A stretch of DNA of 5,331 bases from Gammaproteobacteria bacterium (GTDB taxonomy: Bacteria > Pseudomonadota > Gammaproteobacteria > SAR86 > TMED112), in NCBI GenBank assembly GCA_002683115.1, contig NYSP01000031.1:31813-37143 (forward strand), in the 5' to 3' direction. Positions within the stretch are counted from its first letter, which is position 1. Each line of letters starts with the position of its first letter. The translations under genes and the position numbers were made by a program. Positions 1 to 5,331 of this stretch are shown here, one piece after another. The notes under the pieces were generated by a model. The model saw nothing but the letters and a program-made list of their open reading frames with translations, did no database searches and had not been told where the DNA came from.

Positions 1-566
1 TCGACCATTAAGACAGCACTTTCAGAACCTGCTACAACCATATCTAAATCTGAATTTTCAAGTTGCGCAAAAGATGGGTTTAAAACATATTCATCTTCAA
101 CAAATCCAACTCTAGCTGCAGCCATAGGACCTTTAAATGGTACATCTGCAATTGACATAGCAGCTGATGCAGCCATCAATGCTACAACATCTGGTGGATT
201 ATCTTTATCCAAGGACAATAACATGCAGTTTACTTGCACTTCATCTTTATAAAAATCTGGAAAAAGAGGTCTCAAAGGTCGATCAATTAACCTTGAAGTC
301 AATGTTTCTACCTCTGTTGGCTTTCCTTCTCTTTTGAAATATCCTCCAGGAATTTTTCCAGCAGAATAAGTCTTTTCCATGTAATGAACACTTAATGGGA
401 AGAAATCTCTCCCTTCAGCACTTGGTTTGGTTACAACTGCACACATCACCATTGTTCCGCCCATGGAAGCAATTACAGATGCGGTTGCTTGTCTTGCGAT
501 TTTTCCTGTTTCTAAAACAAGAGTTTTTGATCCCATTGGGATCTCTTTTCTTATAACTTTATTCAT
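1..566 (-). CDS. pnp: Polyribonucleotide nucleotidyltransferase (PNPase), N-terminal part, 3' end beyond window
   Basis: PNPase degrades RNA 3' to 5' by phosphorolysis, releasing nucleoside diphosphates, and is a core enzyme of mRNA turnover, often within the degradosome. The visible 188 codons cover the first RNase PH-like domain (about residues 10–145) and the start of the following linker. Family landmarks seen are LETGKIARQA (18–27), DFFPLSVHY (54–62), the RNA-contacting loop GGYFKREGKP (74–83; YFKR matches the FFRR loop of E. coli), LTSRLIDRPLRPLFP (89–103), a GPMAAARVG segment (146–154) and LDMVVAG (174–180). The ATG at 566 is chosen because the protein then aligns from its first residue with E. 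coli PNPase; a second Met at codon 11 is less likely. The start lies 3 nt after the rpsO stop and has only a weak AGAGA-like ribosome site, so translation is probably coupled to rpsO. The all-alpha, second RNase PH, KH and S1 domains should lie beyond the left edge. Confidence 0.97.
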   Translation of the reverse strand, partial: MNKVIRKEIPMGSKTLVLETGKIARQATASVIASMGGTMVMCAVVTKPSAEGRDFFPLSVHYMEKTYSAGKIPGGYFKREGKPTEVETLTSRLIDRPLRPLFPDFYKDEVQVNCMLLSLDKDNPPDVVALMAASAAMSIADVPFKGPMAAARVGFVEDEYVLNPSFAQLENSDLDMVVAGSESAVLMV

Positions 567-572
567 AATTTA
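564..572 (-). promoter_or_regulatory. rpsO stop / pnp start junction with no attenuator
   Basis: The rpsO TAA (570–572) and the pnp ATG (564–566) are separated by three bases. The only ribosome-site candidate is a weak AGAGAC at 573–578 in the last rpsO codons. No hairpin or T-run follows rpsO, unlike E. coli, where a terminator and an RNase III-cleaved stem-loop separate the two genes. Confidence 0.8.
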
Positions 573-839
573 GTCTCTAATATTTAATTCTTTAACGAGC
601 TTTTGGTAGGCAGATGAATCTGACCTTTTAAGATAATTTAAAAGTTTCTTTCTATCACTGACTATCTGTAATAATCCAGTTCTAGAGTGATTGTCTTTTT
701 TATGTTCTTTAAAGTGACTTTGCAATTCTTCAATTCTTTTTGTCAACAACGCAATCTGAACAGAAGTAGACCCAGTGTCTGTTTCTGTTTTTCCAAATTT
801 TTTAATAACTGCTTGAGTTTCTTCTTTACTTAAGCTCAT
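570..839 (-). CDS. rpsO: 30S ribosomal protein S15
   Basis: S15 is a primary 16S rRNA-binding protein of the 30S platform; it binds the central-domain three-way junction and helps form a bridge to the 50S subunit. The protein is 89 aa, the exact usual length, and carries the family signatures DTGSTSVQIALLT (21–33) and HKKDNHSRTGLL (46–57), then the basic RKKLLNYLKR helix (63–72). One small oddity is Thr at position 54, where most family members I recall have a second Arg (HSRRGLL). The ATG at 839 starts 3 nt after the truB stop and is preceded by a good Shine–Dalgarno sequence inside truB. In E. coli S15 represses its own translation by binding a pseudoknot at the start of its mRNA. Here the corresponding leader would have to lie in truB coding sequence, and no convincing pseudoknot was found by eye. 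The TAA stop is 3 nt before pnp. Confidence 0.98.
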   Translation of the reverse strand: MSLSKEETQAVIKKFGKTETDTGSTSVQIALLTKRIEELQSHFKEHKKDNHSRTGLLQIVSDRKKLLNYLKRSDSSAYQKLVKELNIRD

Positions 840-842
840 TTC

Positions 843-1721
843 TTAATTTTCTCCTTTCACTAAAACTTTAATAGGCTGAATGTTTAAGTTTTTGTCAACT
901 TCACCCATCCCTAACAAATCTTCATTGTTAAAAATAAAATGTTTTCCAGTTTTTTTTATTTCCCTCGCCATTACCTGGCATCCGTTTTGAAAATTTTTTA
1001 CCTCAGAAGACCTTATTTCTACCTTAGGGATATCTATTAAAATTTCTTCAATCCGCCTAACATACTGCATTTTTTTATCTTTGTCCAAGTTTTTTAGGTT
1101 AGATAGTGTAATGGTTTGATCTAAATCTAGGTGCCCAAATTTAGTTCTTACTAAACCGCTCATACAAACTGATTGATTAATCTTTTTTCCAATATCAACT
1201 CCGAGTGTTCTAATGTATGTTCCTTTACTGCAAAACACTTTGATTCTGAATCTAGGAAATTCATACTCTAATAGTTCAATATTAAAAATCTCTATTTCGT
1301 GAGGAGCCCTTTCAAAATCTATGCCTTTTCTTGCCAATCTATGCATAGGTTTGCCTTTAATTTTTTTTGCGGAATAAATGGGAGGTATTTGCAGTGACTT
1401 ACCATAAAATTCATCAATAGCCTTCTTAAGCTCATCTTGAGTGGGTTCTGAAGAATTCAATTCATAACTAAGGTATCCTGTAATATCTTCAGTGTTCGAA
1501 CTTAATCCAATTATAAAATCCGCTATGTATTCCTTGGACTCAGTATTGAAATATTGAATAAACTTTGTTGATTGATTGAAAAATATTGGAAGCAAACCTG
1601 TTGCAAGAGGGTCTAATGTACCTGCATGCCCAGCTTTTTTAAAGTTGAGAATTTTCTGAGCTTGTTTAATTGAAGAAAAGGAAGTCTCGCCTTTATCTTT
1701 ATTCAGCAAAAGTATTGTCAT
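843..1721 (-). CDS. truB: tRNA pseudouridine-55 synthase TruB
   Basis: TruB converts uridine 55 in the T-loop of most tRNAs to pseudouridine and also acts as a tRNA folding chaperone. The 292-residue protein has the complete catalytic set. GHAGTLDPLATGLL (31–44) carries the nucleophile Asp37. Tyr65 in the KEYIA segment corresponds to E. coli Tyr76. QIPPIYSAKK (111–120) and SKGTYIRTLG (165–174) follow, the latter with Tyr169 and Arg171, equivalent to E. coli Tyr179 and Arg181. The C-terminal 60 or so residues, including GMGEVD (271–276), look like the PUA-type RNA-binding domain. Its N-terminus lacks the short basic extension of the E. coli enzyme. The ATG at 1721 overlaps the rbfA TAA stop in a TAATG arrangement and no Shine–Dalgarno sequence precedes it, so reinitiation after rbfA is the likely route of translation. 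A run of eight A on the coding strand (about 950–957) is in frame and does not break the gene. Confidence 0.97.
   Translation of the reverse strand: MTILLLNKDKGETSFSSIKQAQKILNFKKAGHAGTLDPLATGLLPIFFNQSTKFIQYFNTESKEYIADFIIGLSSNTEDITGYLSYELNSSEPTQDELKKAIDEFYGKSLQIPPIYSAKKIKGKPMHRLARKGIDFERAPHEIEIFNIELLEYEFPRFRIKVFCSKGTYIRTLGVDIGKKINQSVCMSGLVRTKFGHLDLDQTITLSNLKNLDKDKKMQYVRRIEEILIDIPKVEIRSSEVKNFQNGCQVMAREIKKTGKHFIFNNEDLLGMGEVDKNLNIQPIKVLVKGEN
851..857 (-). promoter_or_regulatory. Shine–Dalgarno site of rpsO inside the end of truB
   Basis: The coding strand reads AAAGGAG within the last codons of truB (encoding Val-Lys-Gly-Glu-Asn), 11 nt upstream of the rpsO ATG. The spacing is slightly long but within the usable range. 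It lets rpsO initiate independently of truB, in line with the much higher demand for S15 than for TruB. Confidence 0.75.
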
Positions 1722-1723
1722 TA
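1719..1723 (-). promoter_or_regulatory. rbfA stop / truB start overlap (TAATG)
   Basis: On the coding strand the rbfA TAA and the truB ATG share one A. The 25 bases upstream contain no GGAG-like sequence, so termination–reinitiation is the most likely way truB is translated. The function is inferred; the overlap is read directly. Confidence 0.8.
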
Positions 1724-2056
1724 TAGTTTATCTATAAGATCATCAATTTTTCTGACGGCATCAATATGCTCATCATAGAAAAACTTTAATTCAGGAACTT
1801 TTTTTAGGGGCAAATTCTTGGATAAGTCTTTTCTAATTTTCCAAGAATTCTCGTTTAAGAATACTTGCAAGTCCTTATTGCTCAAATCTGAATTAATTGT
1901 CGAAAAAAAAACTTTTGCGCTTGATAGATCCCTTGCTGTCTCTACATGGTTTATGCTTATGAAACCACATATCTCCCTTAAATCACTGTTCTGAATACTT
2001 GATGCAATTTCTTTCTTAAGGTTATCATTTACCCTAATTATCCTATCTTTTTCCAT
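1721..2056 (-). CDS. rbfA: 30S ribosome-binding factor A (RbfA), short form
   Basis: RbfA is a small KH-fold assembly factor that binds immature 30S subunits near the 5' end helix of 16S rRNA and helps late maturation; in E. coli it matters most in the cold. The protein is 111 aa, against 133 in E. coli. It contains the family's RV...LKKEIASSIQ-type first helix (8–22), the strand and turn VETARDLSSAKVFFSTI (38–54) and the conserved VPELKFFYDEHID (87–99). It ends within the last helix of the KH fold and lacks the polar C-terminal tail of the E. coli protein. Sequence identity outside these motifs is modest, but position between infB and truB makes the call firm. The ATG at 2056 lies 5 nt after the infB stop in an A-rich stretch with no Shine–Dalgarno sequence. 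Nine consecutive T on the coding strand (1903–1911) encode Val-Phe-Phe and keep the frame. Confidence 0.95.
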   Translation of the reverse strand: MEKDRIIRVNDNLKKEIASSIQNSDLREICGFISINHVETARDLSSAKVFFSTINSDLSNKDLQVFLNENSWKIRKDLSKNLPLKKVPELKFFYDEHIDAVRKIDDLIDKL

Positions 2057-2061
2057 CTTTT

Positions 2062-4140
2062 TTAAAGAGATCTTTTTTCTTCTTTTTGCTCGAAGTTTTC
2101 TATGATATCGCCAGCTTTAATATCTAAATAATTCTTTATACCTATGCCGCACTCAGTGCCATTCTGAACTTCTTTAACATCGTCTTTGAAACGTCTTAGT
2201 GAATCTAACTCACCTTCATGAATTACAACACTATCTCTAAGAACTCTTACGTGTTTTTCTCTTTTCACTGATCCTTCTGTCACCATACAACCTGCAACTA
2301 AACCAAATTCCGGTGATTTGAAAACTTCTTTTACTTCTGCCAAACCTAAAATCTTTTCTGAGTAAATCGGTTTTAGCAATCCAGATAGAAGTCTTTTTGT
2401 ATCTTCAATAAGGTCATAAATAACACTGTAATAACTGACTTCAATTCCATTTGACTCTAAAAGTTTCTTCGCCTTATTATCAGATCTTACGTTAAAACCA
2501 ACTATTCTTGCACCGGTAGTTATTGCTAGGTTTACATCAGACTCAGTTATACCTCCAATACCTGAGCTAACGATGTCAACATCAACTTCTTCGTTTCCAA
2601 TTTTTAATAAAGATGCATTAATTGCTTCATTTGTTCCTGCCACATCAGACTTAATAATTATTCTCAATTTATTAATTTTTTCTTGGTCGAGAAGATCAAA
2701 GGCTGATTGAGAAGTCATAACATTCTTATCAGACCGTTCTTTAAGATAAGCAACCCTTTCATCAATAAGTGCTCTAGCATCTTTTTCAGATGGCATAACA
2801 TTAAAAACCTCACCAGCTGAAACACAATCTTCTAAACCTAATACCTCAACAGGCGTGGACGGTCTAGCTTCTTTTACTGATTCTCCCAAACTATTTATAA
2901 GAGATTTGATTTTGCCTTTTTTTTCAGCGGCGACAATAATATCTCCGACTTTTAAGACGCCTTTTTGCACAAGAAAAGTTCCCAGTGGTCCTTTAAATTT
3001 ATCTAATTCAGATTCTAAAATTACACCAGTTGCTAAACCATCGATTGGGACTTTTAACTCTAATAATTCAGATTCCAATTCAATTGCATTAAGCAATTCA
3101 TCTATACCTTTTTTTGTTATTGCAGAGACTGGAATCATTTGATTTTTGCCACCCCAATCCTCTGGAACCAATTCATACTTTGCTAAATCTCCTTTAACTT
3201 TTTCAATATCAGCTGCTTCAAGATCAACTTTATTTATAGCAACTATAATCGGCACATTTGCTGCTTTAGCATGCGTTATTGCCTCTATTGTTTGGGGTTT
3301 AACACTATCATTAGCTGCAACTACTAGGATCACAATATCTGTAGTATTTGCGCCTCTAGCTCTCATAGCTGTAAATGCTTCATGTCCTGGTGTGTCTATA
3401 AAAGTAATCTTTCCTGATTTTGTTTTAACTTCGTATGCTGCAATGTGTTGAGTGATGCCTCCAGATTCACCATCAACAACATTTGTTGATTTTATTGCAT
3501 CAAGTAATGAGGTTTTACCATGGTCAACATGGCCCATAACTGTTACTACTGAATGTCTGTTTTTTGGCTCATCTATATCTTTATAAACTACTTCATATGT
3601 TGGGTAATTTGTTTCCTCTTCAGATGTGCTTTGTTCTTCTTCAAATTTAACCTTGAAACCAAATTCTTCTGCAACTAAGACTGCCGTTTCCTGATCAACC
3701 TCATCGCTGAGAGATGCCATTTCTCCTAATTCCATTAATTTTTTAACAACTTCATTTCCTCTCTTACTGAGCTTTCTTGCTAAATCATTAACTCTAATTG
3801 AACCATTGATATTTACTGATTTTTCAGCCTTTTCCTTTTTTGGCTCCTCCTTCTTCTTGGTTTCTACCCTCACAGGCTTTTTCTCTGCTTTGGGAGCAGG
3901 TGCAGATGTCTTCTTTTCAGTCGAGGGCTCAAGTTTTTTAGGAACTTCTACCTTAGGTGTTGCTACTTGAGCAGGGGAATCTTTCGAGCTTCGAATATAA
4001 GCAAGGAGCTTTTGTTTATCTTCAGTTGAAACAAGATCATCTACACTAGTTTGCGACAATCCAGCTGCTATCATTTTTTCAAGAAGAGCATTGGGATCTA
4101 TCTTTAAGATTTCAGAAAGTTTTTTTACTGATACATCCAC
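2062..4140 (-). CDS. infB: Translation initiation factor IF-2, compact form, GTG start
   Basis: IF2 is the GTPase that brings formylmethionyl-tRNA to the 30S subunit and promotes subunit joining. Its 692 residues comprise an IF2_N module (about 1–50), a Lys/Glu/Pro-rich disordered linker (about 52–108), a second IF2_N module (about 112–165), the G domain (about 195–355), domain II (about 365–450), domain C1/III (about 490–590) and the tRNA-binding C2 domain (about 595–685). G motifs are complete: GHVDHGKT (203–210), GGIT (227–230), DTPGH (249–253, with the conserved His253), NKVD (303–306) and SAI (339–341). C2 contains GCMVTEGSVKRE (617–628) and ECGIGIKNY (663–671). E. coli IF2 is about 890 aa; the loss is in the N-terminal linker. 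The start is the GTG at 4140, since DVSVKKLSE after it matches the family's first residues and a strong AAGGAG sits 7 nt upstream. It follows nusA by 11 nt and has no ylxR gene before it. Confidence 0.98.
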   Translation of the reverse strand: MDVSVKKLSEILKIDPNALLEKMIAAGLSQTSVDDLVSTEDKQKLLAYIRSSKDSPAQVATPKVEVPKKLEPSTEKKTSAPAPKAEKKPVRVETKKKEEPKKEKAEKSVNINGSIRVNDLARKLSKRGNEVVKKLMELGEMASLSDEVDQETAVLVAEEFGFKVKFEEEQSTSEEETNYPTYEVVYKDIDEPKNRHSVVTVMGHVDHGKTSLLDAIKSTNVVDGESGGITQHIAAYEVKTKSGKITFIDTPGHEAFTAMRARGANTTDIVILVVAANDSVKPQTIEAITHAKAANVPIIVAINKVDLEAADIEKVKGDLAKYELVPEDWGGKNQMIPVSAITKKGIDELLNAIELESELLELKVPIDGLATGVILESELDKFKGPLGTFLVQKGVLKVGDIIVAAEKKGKIKSLINSLGESVKEARPSTPVEVLGLEDCVSAGEVFNVMPSEKDARALIDERVAYLKERSDKNVMTSQSAFDLLDQEKINKLRIIIKSDVAGTNEAINASLLKIGNEEVDVDIVSSGIGGITESDVNLAITTGARIVGFNVRSDNKAKKLLESNGIEVSYYSVIYDLIEDTKRLLSGLLKPIYSEKILGLAEVKEVFKSPEFGLVAGCMVTEGSVKREKHVRVLRDSVVIHEGELDSLRRFKDDVKEVQNGTECGIGIKNYLDIKAGDIIENFEQKEEKRSL

Positions 4141-4147
4141 TTTGCTT

Positions 4148-4153
4148 CTCCTT
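4148..4153 (-). promoter_or_regulatory. Shine–Dalgarno site of infB, overlapping the nusA stop codon
   Basis: The coding strand reads AAGGAG here, 7 nt before the GTG start of infB. Its first two bases are the last two of the nusA TAA stop (4152–4154). A ribosome terminating on nusA therefore covers the infB initiation site. The site decides the GTG start, since no ATG lies in frame close by. Confidence 0.85.
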
Positions 4154-5331
4154 AATTAAACCATGGCTTTCGAGCCTCCATTATAAGAGCTGATGCTTCT
4201 TTTTCGGTCACTTTTTCCGACATATCCATCAACTCCCCAACTGACATTTCAGCTAATTCATCAAGCTTTTTAATGTTATTGGCACTTAATGCACTCAAAA
4301 TATCGTTAGTTATGCCATTTAAATTAACAAGATCATCTTCCATGGTTGGATCATTAAAATCAGCATTGAAGGCGTCTTGCAGCAGAAGCTCATTAGCTTT
4401 ATCCATTACTTCAGTCAATCTTTTATCCGTTGTAAAAATTTCTTTTGTTTTTTCAGCACTTGAGTCAACTAGCTTTTCCAAACTATCTATTTCGCTTGAT
4501 ACAATTAGTTCTTTTTCTTTGTCAGAAAGACCTAGTCTTGATGCTAAGTTATCGTATTTTTCAACTAATGTAGAATCTTGATATTCTTTAAATTGCTCTT
4601 TATTAAGGACTTGAAACGACCAACCAATCATGTGTGTCATTAATCTTAAATTTTGACCATTCTTCCCTATTATCTGTGCTTGGTTTTCTTCCTCAACTTC
4701 TAGAATTAATGTTGATGTTCTCTCATCTACTAAAATAGAAAAAATCTTAATTGGTGCGAGACAATTAACTACAAATTCAGCCGGATTATCACTATGAATG
4801 AAGATATCAATTCTCTCATTGCCAATTTCATTGGAAACTGCTTGGACTCTTGAACCTCTCATGCCAACGCAAGCTCCAACAGGATCTATTCTTCCGTCAT
4901 AAGTTTTTACAGCAATTTTTGATCGATACCCAGGATCACGAGCAATAGCTTTGATCTCGATTGTGCCCTCTGAAATCTCAGGTACTTCTTGAGTGAATAA
5001 TTGCACTACCAGCCTTTCATCTGTTCTACTTAAGATAATTTGAGGCCCTCTTGGAGTTGTCACAATCTCTTTAATAACTGCTCTTACTCTGTCATTTAAT
5101 TTAAATATTTCGCCAGGAATAATTTGATCTCTTGGAATTTGAGCGTTCAAGTCCTCTTCAATTTCCAGAAGAAGAAAGTCCCTATTGATTCTTTTTACTT
5201 GACCAGAAATTACCTCTCCAACAAGGCTCTCATATTTTGCTGTAATTTTGCTTCTTTCAGCTTCTCTTACTTTTTGAATGATAACTTGCTTGGCTGCCTG
5301 TGCTGATATTCGACCGAAGTCAATATTATCA
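4152..5331 (-). CDS. nusA: Transcription termination/antitermination factor NusA, N-terminus beyond window
   Basis: NusA binds RNA polymerase and nascent RNA, promotes pausing and intrinsic termination, and takes part in rRNA antitermination complexes. The reading frame is open to the window edge (first full codon at 5330), giving 392 visible residues. Comparison with E. coli NusA suggests about 110 residues, most of the polymerase-binding N-terminal domain, lie outside. In visible numbering: the AAKQVIIQKVREAER helix (12–26), S1 domain (about 35–102), KH1 with IDPVGACVGMRGSRVQAV (148–165; GMRG at 156–159), KH2 with IIGKNGQNLRL (220–230), then two helix-hairpin-helix acidic repeats (about 255–322 and 331–392). 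The second repeat, DDLVNLNGI to ALIMEARKPWF, is well conserved, and in E. coli this one contacts the RNA polymerase alpha C-terminal domain. The first is divergent. Two such repeats are typical of gamma- and betaproteobacteria. A TTG at 5150 in this frame is internal, not the start. The TAA stop forms part of the infB ribosome site. Confidence 0.97.
   Translation of the reverse strand, partial: DNIDFGRISAQAAKQVIIQKVREAERSKITAKYESLVGEVISGQVKRINRDFLLLEIEEDLNAQIPRDQIIPGEIFKLNDRVRAVIKEIVTTPRGPQIILSRTDERLVVQLFTQEVPEISEGTIEIKAIARDPGYRSKIAVKTYDGRIDPVGACVGMRGSRVQAVSNEIGNERIDIFIHSDNPAEFVVNCLAPIKIFSILVDERTSTLILEVEEENQAQIIGKNGQNLRLMTHMIGWSFQVLNKEQFKEYQDSTLVEKYDNLASRLGLSDKEKELIVSSEIDSLEKLVDSSAEKTKEIFTTDKRLTEVMDKANELLLQDAFNADFNDPTMEDDLVNLNGITNDILSALSANNIKKLDELAEMSVGELMDMSEKVTEKEASALIMEARKPWFN

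Larger units (their letters stand above)
1..5331 (-). other. nusA–infB–rbfA–truB–rpsO–pnp operon segment
   Basis: Six co-directional genes are separated by 11, 5, -1, 3 and 3 nt, so they are almost certainly one transcript. The order matches the classical proteobacterial cluster, which in E. coli starts upstream with metY and rimP. There is no room between genes for a promoter or terminator; any internal promoter would have to lie inside coding sequence, and I saw no clear -35/-10 pair. The cluster's real promoter should lie to the right of the window and its terminator to the left. Confidence 0.92.

Noticed and set aside
826..843. Weak hairpin placing the rpsO ATG in a loop (TTAAG ... CTTAA)
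   Set aside because: Only five pairs, four of them A–U, with a seven-base loop. It would be about neutral in stability and does not resemble the known S15 pseudoknot.
2050..2090. A-rich runs at the infB/rbfA junction as a slippery frameshift signal
   Set aside because: The runs are not in the heptamer phase needed for -1 slippage within infB, no downstream structure is apparent, and both genes are complete without frameshifting.
2855..3142. 95-codon open frame on the plus strand inside infB
   Set aside because: It is antisense to the conserved IF2 domain II/G-domain region, has a Ser/Phe/Ile-rich composition typical of a shadow frame, and resembles no family.
3146..3451. 101-codon open frame on the plus strand, with hydrophobic stretches
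   Set aside because: It is the reverse complement of the IF2 G domain. The apparent membrane-like segments come from complementing Lys/Asp/Ala-rich codons.
4273..4581. 102-codon open frame on the plus strand inside nusA
   Set aside because: It is antisense to the NusA acidic repeats; the Ser/Leu-rich composition mirrors the coding strand and no domain is recognisable.
5148..5150. TTG as a possible start of NusA
   Set aside because: The frame remains open upstream to the window edge and encodes recognisable NusA sequence (QVIIQKVREAER and the beginning of the S1 domain), so the TTG is an internal Leu codon.
5124..5306. 60-codon open frame on the plus strand at the right edge
   Set aside because: It is antisense to the NusA S1 domain, which continues in frame to the window edge; the Phe/Ser-rich composition is that of a shadow frame.
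1..5331. Search for mobile elements, CRISPR, tRNA/rRNA genes, riboswitches and intrinsic terminators
   Set aside because: Nearly every base lies in one of six conserved housekeeping genes; only about 22 bases are non-coding. No direct or inverted repeats or GC-rich hairpins with a T-run were seen by eye.

Overview
The window is one stretch of the minus strand of a bacterial chromosome. It carries six genes of the conserved nusA–infB–rbfA–truB–rpsO–pnp cluster for transcription elongation, translation initiation, ribosome maturation and RNA turnover. Transcription runs from the right edge to the left edge. nusA enters at the right edge without about its first 110 residues. pnp leaves at the left edge after its first 188 codons. 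The other four genes are complete.

Layout in transcription order: nusA (5' truncated; S1, KH1, KH2 and two C-terminal acidic-type repeats), infB (IF2, 692 aa, GTG start), rbfA (111 aa), truB (292 aa), rpsO (S15, 89 aa), pnp (3' truncated). Packing is extreme: the gaps are 11, 5, -1 (overlap), 3 and 3 nt, about 22 non-coding bases in total. I see no internal promoter, no hairpin terminator, no RNA gene, no repeat, no mobile element and no CRISPR. The plus strand appears to hold only shadow reading frames.

The organism is most likely a gammaproteobacterium. NusA has two C-terminal repeats and ends in an ALIM.AR..WF-like tail, and the IF2 C-terminal domain is very close to the enterobacterial one as I remember it. 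There is no ylxR gene between nusA and infB, where alphaproteobacteria and Firmicutes usually carry one. The sequence is AT-rich (roughly a third G+C by eye), the spacers are minimal, and IF2 and RbfA are short. This suggests a streamlined genome, for example a free-living marine SAR86-type lineage, but that placement is inference.

The gene products work together. NusA tunes RNA polymerase pausing and termination and couples it to ribosomes. IF2 places initiator tRNA on the 30S subunit. RbfA and S15 act in 30S assembly. TruB makes pseudouridine 55 in tRNA. PNPase degrades RNA. No new biological system is visible. What deserves a second look is regulatory: the rpsO–pnp spacer that holds the attenuator and RNase III site in E. 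coli is absent, and clear Shine–Dalgarno sites precede only infB and rpsO, leaving rbfA, truB and pnp apparently dependent on translational coupling.
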